DNA from: a bacterium
GTDB taxonomy: Bacteria; Patescibacteriota; CPR2; UBA1875; JAJYID01
NCBI GenBank assembly: GCA_021791015.1
Contig: JAJYFH010000012.1
Location: forward strand, 1-12,207
Direction: 5' to 3'
DNA length: 12,207 nt
Below are positions 7,857-12,207 of this stretch, in pieces (within the stretch, counting starts at the first letter, position 1; every line of letters begins with the position of its first letter). The translations under genes were made by a program, and so were the position numbers. The notes under the pieces were generated by a model. That model was not told the DNA's origin. It saw nothing but the letters and a program-made list of their open reading frames with translations, and searched no databases.

Positions 7857-8635
7857 CACACCTCCTCGGCAAATTTCACCGCCATTTTTCTGAACACAAA
7901 ATAACCAGACACAAGGAGTGCCGCTACTAGAATTTGCGGCATAATGTAAAAGCTCCAATAGTGCCTGGTGCTTATTGCGTCGAATCCTAAAATAACTGTT
8001 CTTGAGTCCTGGATAATCTGTGCTAACGGTGAAAGCATTATGATCTTCCCCATACGATCCGGGACAATTTTTAACGGATAGACAATAGGCGTGGCATAAA
8101 AAAATATCTGATTTGTAACTTCCCATATGTGGCCCACGTCCCTGAACTTTACAAAAAGAGCCGCCAAGTAAAATGATACGCCAACAATAAAAATATAAAA
8201 TTCAAAAAGCAAGATTATCATCCATAACGATTCCCATGTAAAATGAACGTGGGCAAAAATTGCTAAAATGAAAACAACAAAAAGATTAAGGACGAGTGTT
8301 ATGACGGAAGTGATAGTGGAAGCTATGACAAGTACAATCCTGGGGAAATAAACTTTCCTGATAAGCTCCCCCCTGCTAACAATTGAATTCATCGCCATTT
8401 GGGTTGCATCGGCCCAGAAACCAAAAAGTATCACTCCAAGCAAGAGATAGATTGGATAGTAAGGGATTGAGTTGCCAAGCTTAAATATCCTCGTGAAAAC
8501 TATGTATAAAACACCAAAATATGCCAGCGGTTTAACTAATGACCACACATAACCAAGGATAGATTCCTGGTATTTAATCTTAAAATCAGTGATTGCCAGC
8601 TCTTTAATGAGATTATAATAGTTATTCTTAACCAC
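7856..8635 (-). CDS. wzm: ABC-2 type polysaccharide export permease (Wzm/TagG family)
   Basis: A 259-residue integral membrane protein of the usual length for Wzm/TagG. The N-terminus has the family's amphipathic segment and 'DFKIKYQESILGYVWSLVKP' pattern (residues 17-36). About six hydrophobic helices follow, and the conserved 'LIRKVYFPRIVLV' stretch that contacts the ATPase lies between the second and third. The later 'FYATPIVYPL' and 'LSPLAQIIQDSR' motifs are also typical. With the Wzt protein encoded immediately downstream it should form the channel that exports a lipid-linked glycan across the cytoplasmic membrane. The GTG at 8635 is used because no ATG lies near the expected N-terminus; the ribosome binding site is poor. 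It lies 53 bp after the upstream membrane protein gene and probably starts the tight transporter-glycosyltransferase operon. Confidence 0.93.
   Translation of the reverse strand: MVKNNYYNLIKELAITDFKIKYQESILGYVWSLVKPLAYFGVLYIVFTRIFKLGNSIPYYPIYLLLGVILFGFWADATQMAMNSIVSRGELIRKVYFPRIVLVIASTITSVITLVLNLFVVFILAIFAHVHFTWESLWMIILLFEFYIFIVGVSFYLAALFVKFRDVGHIWEVTNQIFFYATPIVYPLKIVPDRMGKIIMLSPLAQIIQDSRTVILGFDAISTRHYWSFYIMPQILVAALLVSGYFVFRKMAVKFAEEV
7860..7866 (-). promoter_or_regulatory. Strong Shine-Dalgarno for the Wzt-GT2 gene
   Basis: The gene-strand sequence AGGAGGT lies within the last codons of the permease gene. AGGAGG is followed by a 4-nt spacer and the ATG at 7856. With the TGATG stop/start overlap it fixes the ATPase start and indicates translational coupling of the two transporter subunits. 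Confidence 0.75.
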
Positions 8636-8641
8636 TGGTAA

Positions 8642-8670
8642 ATCTTAGCACAACTTGAGCATATATTCAA
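8642..8670 (-). promoter_or_regulatory. Possible promoter before the export permease (weak)
   Basis: In the 53-bp gap before the permease, the gene strand has TTGAAT (8670-8665), a 17-bp spacer and TAAGAT (8647-8642) preceded by TG one base upstream (extended -10). Each hexamer matches 4 of 6 consensus bases. The expected start site falls at or beside the GTG start codon, which would give a leaderless or nearly leaderless message and would fit the lack of a good ribosome binding site. In AT-rich DNA such matches occur by chance. Confidence 0.25.
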
Positions 8671-8688
8671 CCACAACAAGCTAGTCTT

Positions 8689-10677
8689 TTACTTCCTTTT
8701 GTAAATCCACGCGCCACTAATCGGATTGTTGGACATTGGCACCAAACAAGATAACTTTTTCTCATTGGGTTTATACGTAAAGAGCAGTCTATTAATTCCT
8801 ATTTGACTTAATTTCTGTGAACATGGGTCGATTGTAACATCAAAGTCATCTGGCGCAACAAGCTTAAATTTCACCACCTCTGTATTTGTTTGTGGTTGAG
8901 AAAAAGAAAAGTGGGCGTATCTGTCATATGCAGCCTTGTTTTTACCCCCAGGATCTAAGATTGCGAAATATTTAAGTTTAGGGGTATATTGGGTTCCGTT
9001 CAGCACATTTGCTCCCGAAACCTTCAAAAAGTCCGCGAATACATGATTTCCATAAACTACCCAAAAATTATTTGGATCCTTTTGGTTTTCCGCCTGTGAA
9101 AATTTAAAAAGATTCTTACCATATATGGGACTTAACCCAATGGAAATGGGGTTAACAAAAAAAGTAGAAGCAAAGGCAAAGGAAGCAACAAGGGCAAAGA
9201 ACGCTGTATGCTTACCTTTCAAAAATAAATAGGAAAGAAAAGTAAAAAAACCAGCAACAACCAAGACATACGAGTACCTAGTAAACACCGGCGCCATTTC
9301 TTTTAAGGCCAAGCCATGTGCAAAAATAAGTAAAAATATAGTAAGCAATATTAGATATAATGCTCTTTTGTTTCTAATAATCTCCTTGCTTTGACTGGCT
9401 ATGACAACCAGCGCCATAATACCTGCTACACCTAAACCTAAAAGGGCTCTCACTGAAGAAGTAAAATCAAAAAACGTTGTTTTTGCAATAATCATCGGGA
9501 ATCCATATAGCACCCAGACAGTGAAAATAGCTAAATAAGCTAATATAAATATTAGGAAGAAACCATTTTTTTTCTTCAGTGTAAATCTATAAGCAGCAAA
9601 CAAAAAGGCTAACGGATAAAGGAAAATTAAACTACTAGCCTCACTTATGTTGCCCATAAAGGTGGGGAATCGCTGTTCTCTCATAAAGATGCCATAGAAC
9701 CCAGAAAAAAATTGTGCAATCGATATTTTACCCCCTGTTAAAATTCTTCTGCCTGGATAAATCGTGTTCATTGTTAAAGATATTGCTGACTTAGCATCGA
9801 TGTAAAACGATATCAAGCCACCAGCAAGAATCACCATAGCTGCTAAGATCCCAGAAATTCTCAAAATCAAGTATTCCTTAAGGTCGCTTATGGTAATATT
9901 TTCCAATAAAAATCCAATTAACATGAAAAGAAGCAAGTAGGCCATCGTGACCTGAAACGGAGGATAAAGTGTTAGTATAAAGTTACCACTAAATATTGCC
10001 AAGAACGCAGTAGCTATTATGATCGAGGACTTTCTTTTGCTAAGAAAAATATAGGCTATCGATATAAAAATAATACTGAAAGCAGTCACAATATCATTTA
10101 TAAAAAACCATTGGATAAGACTAGAGAAACATAGCCATATAGAACCAAAAAGTGATATCCAAAATTTATTCCTGCTTATTAACATTAATAAAAGGAAAAA
10201 GCTCAAGAAAAGACCTATCACCCTAAAGTTCCAATAGAATGAGAAACCTCTTTCAGCACCCAAGAAGAAAAATCCCCAATTTTGTGGTTTAAAGAATGTT
10301 GTAACATGCCAAACAGGTAGGTTCATCAAAAGCGGGACATCGCCCTCTCCTAAACTTTTATTTTTAAGTGGGTATTTATTTACTTGGTTTAGTTGAGATA
10401 AAATAAATGGAGTTTGGACTAACCATTCATCACTTCTGATACTTCTAGGCTGACCAACTATGAGACCGTTGTGACTGTCATTGCCATCAGAAACTAGCGC
10501 ATTCCAATGAGGAATTGACGAGCCATGCAACTTAAACACAACAGTCATCATAAACAAAACACAGCACACCATTACCAGTAAGATTACCTTGTAATCAAAC
10601 TGAATTAACTTTTCTTCACTAAGCATACTTCCAAAGATGTTTAGTCTTTGTTTAAGATCCAAAAATTTTTGAGCCAA
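8689..10677 (-). CDS. Large polytopic membrane protein, 'RSDEW' (DUF7657-like) family, possible GT-C-type enzyme
   Basis: A 662-residue protein. A short cytoplasmic N-terminus precedes a first membrane helix (~30-48). An extracytoplasmic loop with WNALVSDGNDSHNG (58-71) and GQPRSIRSDEWLVQTP (75-90) follows, then roughly ten more hydrophobic helices (~150-510) and a soluble C-terminal domain (~515-662). The N-terminal 'SIRSDEW.V.TP' motif and the C-terminal 'LDPGGKNKAAYDRYAH' segment (574-589) mark a family of uncharacterised envelope proteins found with surface-glycan genes. Their topology, with acidic residues in the first external loop, resembles GT-C enzymes that use polyprenyl-phosphate sugars. 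A glycosyltransferase role is inferred, not shown. The start is uncertain: TTG at 10677 has an AGG ten bases upstream, while an ATG at 10626 (residue 18) lacks a well-spaced site. The gene looks more AT-rich than its neighbours. Confidence 0.85.
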   Translation of the reverse strand: MAQKFLDLKQRLNIFGSMLSEEKLIQFDYKVILLVMVCCVLFMMTVVFKLHGSSIPHWNALVSDGNDSHNGLIVGQPRSIRSDEWLVQTPFILSQLNQVNKYPLKNKSLGEGDVPLLMNLPVWHVTTFFKPQNWGFFFLGAERGFSFYWNFRVIGLFLSFFLLLMLISRNKFWISLFGSIWLCFSSLIQWFFINDIVTAFSIIFISIAYIFLSKRKSSIIIATAFLAIFSGNFILTLYPPFQVTMAYLLLFMLIGFLLENITISDLKEYLILRISGILAAMVILAGGLISFYIDAKSAISLTMNTIYPGRRILTGGKISIAQFFSGFYGIFMREQRFPTFMGNISEASSLIFLYPLAFLFAAYRFTLKKKNGFFLIFILAYLAIFTVWVLYGFPMIIAKTTFFDFTSSVRALLGLGVAGIMALVVIASQSKEIIRNKRALYLILLTIFLLIFAHGLALKEMAPVFTRYSYVLVVAGFFTFLSYLFLKGKHTAFFALVASFAFASTFFVNPISIGLSPIYGKNLFKFSQAENQKDPNNFWVVYGNHVFADFLKVSGANVLNGTQYTPKLKYFAILDPGGKNKAAYDRYAHFSFSQPQTNTEVVKFKLVAPDDFDVTIDPCSQKLSQIGINRLLFTYKPNEKKLSCLVPMSNNPISGAWIYKRK

Positions 10678-10706
10678 CTTTGAAACCTGTGATTTATATC
10701 TACTGT

Positions 10707-10712
10707 ATTATA
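10707..10712 (-). promoter_or_regulatory. Consensus -10 box in the gap before the membrane protein gene
   Basis: The 74-bp gap between the secreted-protein gene and the membrane protein gene contains a perfect TATAAT on the gene strand. The position 17 bp further upstream (ATAGAA, 10735-10730) is a poor -35 match. Transcription would start near 10700, leaving a leader of about 20 nt before the TTG at 10677. No hairpin terminator for the upstream gene is visible in the gap, which is AT-rich throughout, so some chance of a false match remains. Confidence 0.4.
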
Positions 10713-10751
10713 AAACCTTTTTCCTTTTTTTCTATATTTTATTTTGCTATT

Positions 10752-12207
10752 TTATGGAACAGTCGTCGTAAACTGCATGCCAATATCTCTTAGAGCCTGC
10801 ACTCCTTCCACTACGGGCATAAAGTGTAAGACATGAAGCCCTGATACCAAAGGAGCTTTCATTGTAAAACCAAAGGTTCCTATCTGACCAGGCTCTACAA
10901 CTGCAGAAGTCATCGCAATTCTAGTATTACCAACCCATGTATCATTGTTGGGCCAAAAGTTTTCTCCATCAGCATTCAAAACAGCCAATCTCATAGGATG
11001 CACCGAATTTGCTTCGTTATACCAAGTGCTTGATCCCGTGTTTAAAAGATGCACTTGAACAAAGGTCGTACTCCCTCCAGACATAGTAGGTGGAGGATTG
11101 ACGGCAGAGACGAGTTGATAATCATAACTAACAGTCGTCGTAAACTGCATGCCAATATCTCTTAGAGCCTGCACTCCTTCCACTACGGGCATAAAGTGTA
11201 AGACATGAAGCCCTGATACCAAAGGAGCTTTCATTGTAAAACCAAAGGTTCCTATCTGACCAGGCTCTACAACTGCAGAAGTCATCGCAATTCTAGTATT
11301 ACCAACCCATGTATCATTGTTGGGCCAAAAGTTTTCTCCATCAGCATTCAAAACAGCCAATCTCATAGGATGCACCGAATTTGCTTCGTTATACCAAGTG
11401 CTTGATCCCGTGTTTAAAAGATGCACTTGAACAAAGGTCGTACTCCCTCCAGACATAGTAGGTGGAGGATTGACGGCAGAGACGAGTTGATAATCATATT
11501 GGTCTCCAAACCACAGTGTAAAAATGTTATAAAAATTTGTTTGGATGTGGGGGGTGTAGCGATATAGGGCCGCGGTAGCACCATTGCCTAAATATACGCT
11601 AATGCCATCTATTGTGATAGTGTTTCCTGTCCAGTATTGAGTAGACTTATTCTGCGCATTCGCTAAGCCTTGCCAGTAAGCTAGGCCCCCCGCAGCCCAG
11701 TCCATCTGCATGGCAAAGCCGGCACATGATCCGCTTGGGTTGTGATTTGTGGAGGTGCCGCAAGCGGCGTTTATACCACTTTCTGTGTAGGCGTACCCCA
11801 TTGCCCACATCACGTATCCATACCACGGGCTGCCATTCGTAACTAAACTGGACTCTTTTTGTAGGGTAGTTAGAAGCACTTGCGGATTTATGCCGTACCA
11901 TTGGGCATCCATGTATATCAAGTGAGCAGTGCTCCAGTTTGTAGCATCAACTTCGCTTCCAATCGGCCCAACCCAGGTTCCTTCGTAATAGGAGGTGCCA
12001 TTATAAGTTTCCGAGTGGCCTGCCGGGATGGTATAGTTTGCCAGATAACTTCCATGAGATACAAGAAACGACTGTATTTGAGCCTCGCTCATTGACCCAG
12101 CATTTGAAAATGTACTGTCAGGAATAATATAACTGTTATTCAATGCTGCCTCTGCCGGTTTGCCTTGAAAAAAGAAAAGCCCTCCCATAAATAAAGCAAG
12201 GAGTGCT
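10752..12207 (-). CDS. Secreted lysozyme-like protein with two identical NBR1-type Ig domains (5' end off window)
   Basis: The frame is open to the window edge. Upstream of an in-frame ATG at 12188 it continues as ALLALF, joining MGGLFFFQGKPAEA-A to make a hydrophobic signal-peptide core with an A-x-A type cleavage site. The true start therefore lies outside the window and the protein is probably exported. Numbering from the ATG, residues ~20-230 resemble a lysozyme/transglycosylase-like family often annotated 'hemagglutinin'. Supporting motifs are SMSEAQIQSFLVSHGSYLANY (32-52), NPQVLLTTLQKESSLV (101-116, E112 the candidate catalytic acid) and GATAALYRYTPH (203-214). Residues 231-353 and 355-477 are two identical domains with NTGSSTWYN, PGQIGTFGF and VVEGVQALRDIG, resembling the NBR1-like Ig domain of bacterial cell-wall proteins. 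Cys143 and Cys155 could form a disulfide. A role in cell-wall cleavage or surface attachment is inferred. A 74-bp gap separates it from the next gene. Confidence 0.85.
   Translation of the reverse strand, partial: ALLALFMGGLFFFQGKPAEAALNNSYIIPDSTFSNAGSMSEAQIQSFLVSHGSYLANYTIPAGHSETYNGTSYYEGTWVGPIGSEVDATNWSTAHLIYMDAQWYGINPQVLLTTLQKESSLVTNGSPWYGYVMWAMGYAYTESGINAACGTSTNHNPSGSCAGFAMQMDWAAGGLAYWQGLANAQNKSTQYWTGNTITIDGISVYLGNGATAALYRYTPHIQTNFYNIFTLWFGDQYDYQLVSAVNPPPTMSGGSTTFVQVHLLNTGSSTWYNEANSVHPMRLAVLNADGENFWPNNDTWVGNTRIAMTSAVVEPGQIGTFGFTMKAPLVSGLHVLHFMPVVEGVQALRDIGMQFTTTVSYDYQLVSAVNPPPTMSGGSTTFVQVHLLNTGSSTWYNEANSVHPMRLAVLNADGENFWPNNDTWVGNTRIAMTSAVVEPGQIGTFGFTMKAPLVSGLHVLHFMPVVEGVQALRDIGMQFTTTVP
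10758..11126 (-). repeat. Perfect 369-bp tandem repeat, unit 2 (C-terminal Ig domain)
   Basis: Compared base by base with 11130-11498, this unit is identical over 369 bp. The period is 372 bp (124 codons) and the units are joined by one serine codon (11127-11129). The unit boundaries fall exactly on codon boundaries and on the domain boundary (YDYQ to TTTV). Confidence 0.95.
11130..11498 (-). repeat. Perfect 369-bp tandem repeat, unit 1 (first Ig domain)
   Basis: First unit in reading order, encoding residues 231-353 of the secreted protein, identical in DNA to 10758-11126. Even silent positions are the same, so the copying is recent or maintained by recombination; an assembly artefact is the alternative. 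Confidence 0.95.

Noticed and set aside
7857..8126. 90-residue N-terminal extension of the Wzt reading frame
   Set aside because: It lies wholly inside the permease gene in another frame, has no protein-like pattern, and the ATG at 7856 has a perfect AGGAGG and matches the family's normal start.
8636..8688. Rho-independent terminator between the membrane protein and permease genes
   Set aside because: Only 4-bp arms (TTGA/TCAA) and no GC-rich stem with a following T-run.
11647..11901. Minus-strand open frame of 84 codons inside the secreted-protein gene
   Set aside because: It is a shifted frame of a well-supported gene, has unusual composition and has no recognisable motif.
1..12207. UGA recoding as in Gracilibacteria or Absconditabacteria
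   Set aside because: TGA sits exactly at the ends of the permease and Wzt genes in overlap with the next start codons, and no in-frame TGA interrupts a conserved domain.

Overview
All coding in this window is on the minus strand, so transcription runs from high to low coordinates. The sequence looks bacterial, with moderately low GC. Stop codons TAA, TAG and TGA are all used normally, so there is no sign of UGA recoding. The style suggests a member of Candidatus Patescibacteria (Candidate Phyla Radiation): long GT2 enzymes with a coiled coil ending in an 'SKFWKLRN' type motif, a secreted lysozyme-like protein with NBR1-type Ig domains, and an ABC-exported surface glycan. That placement is an inference; no rRNA or ribosomal gene is present to prove it.

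Layout, in transcription order. (1) 12207-10752: 3' part of a secreted protein with an N-terminal lysozyme-like domain followed by two NBR1-like Ig domains that are identical even at the DNA level. (2) 10677-8689: a large polytopic membrane protein of the 'RSDEW' (DUF7657-like) type, preceded by an intergenic gap with a consensus -10 box. (3) 8635-7856: Wzm/TagG-type ABC-2 permease. (4) 7856-5886: Wzt/TagH-type ATPase carrying a Wzt-like carbohydrate-binding region and then an extra C-terminal GT2 glycosyltransferase domain. (5) 5889-2092: a 1265-residue enzyme with the order GT4, methyltransferase, coiled coil, GT2, GT2. (6) 2083-1124: a GT2 enzyme. (7) 1137-88: another GT2 enzyme, interrupted in frame by two palindromic repeat elements. 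(8) 86-1: start of a further gene, cut by the window edge, possibly a WecG/TagA-type glycosyltransferase.

Genes 3 to 8 overlap or are separated by a few bases (TGATG and ATGA overlaps, an 8-bp gap, a 14-bp overlap, a 1-bp gap), so they almost certainly form one operon. Together they describe an ABC-transporter-dependent surface polysaccharide locus. Cytoplasmic glycosyltransferases build a glycan on a lipid carrier, a methyltransferase may modify or cap it, and Wzt recognises the chain for export through Wzm. Genes 1 and 2 are separate in spacing but also concern the envelope.

The most unusual features are the Wzt-GT2 fusion, the four-activity synthase with a coiled-coil spacer, the two in-frame palindromic repeat insertions inside a glycosyltransferase gene, and the perfect 369-bp tandem duplication in the secreted protein. 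No RNA gene, CRISPR array, insertion sequence or convincing rho-independent terminator was seen. No gene-free stretch exceeds 300 bases.
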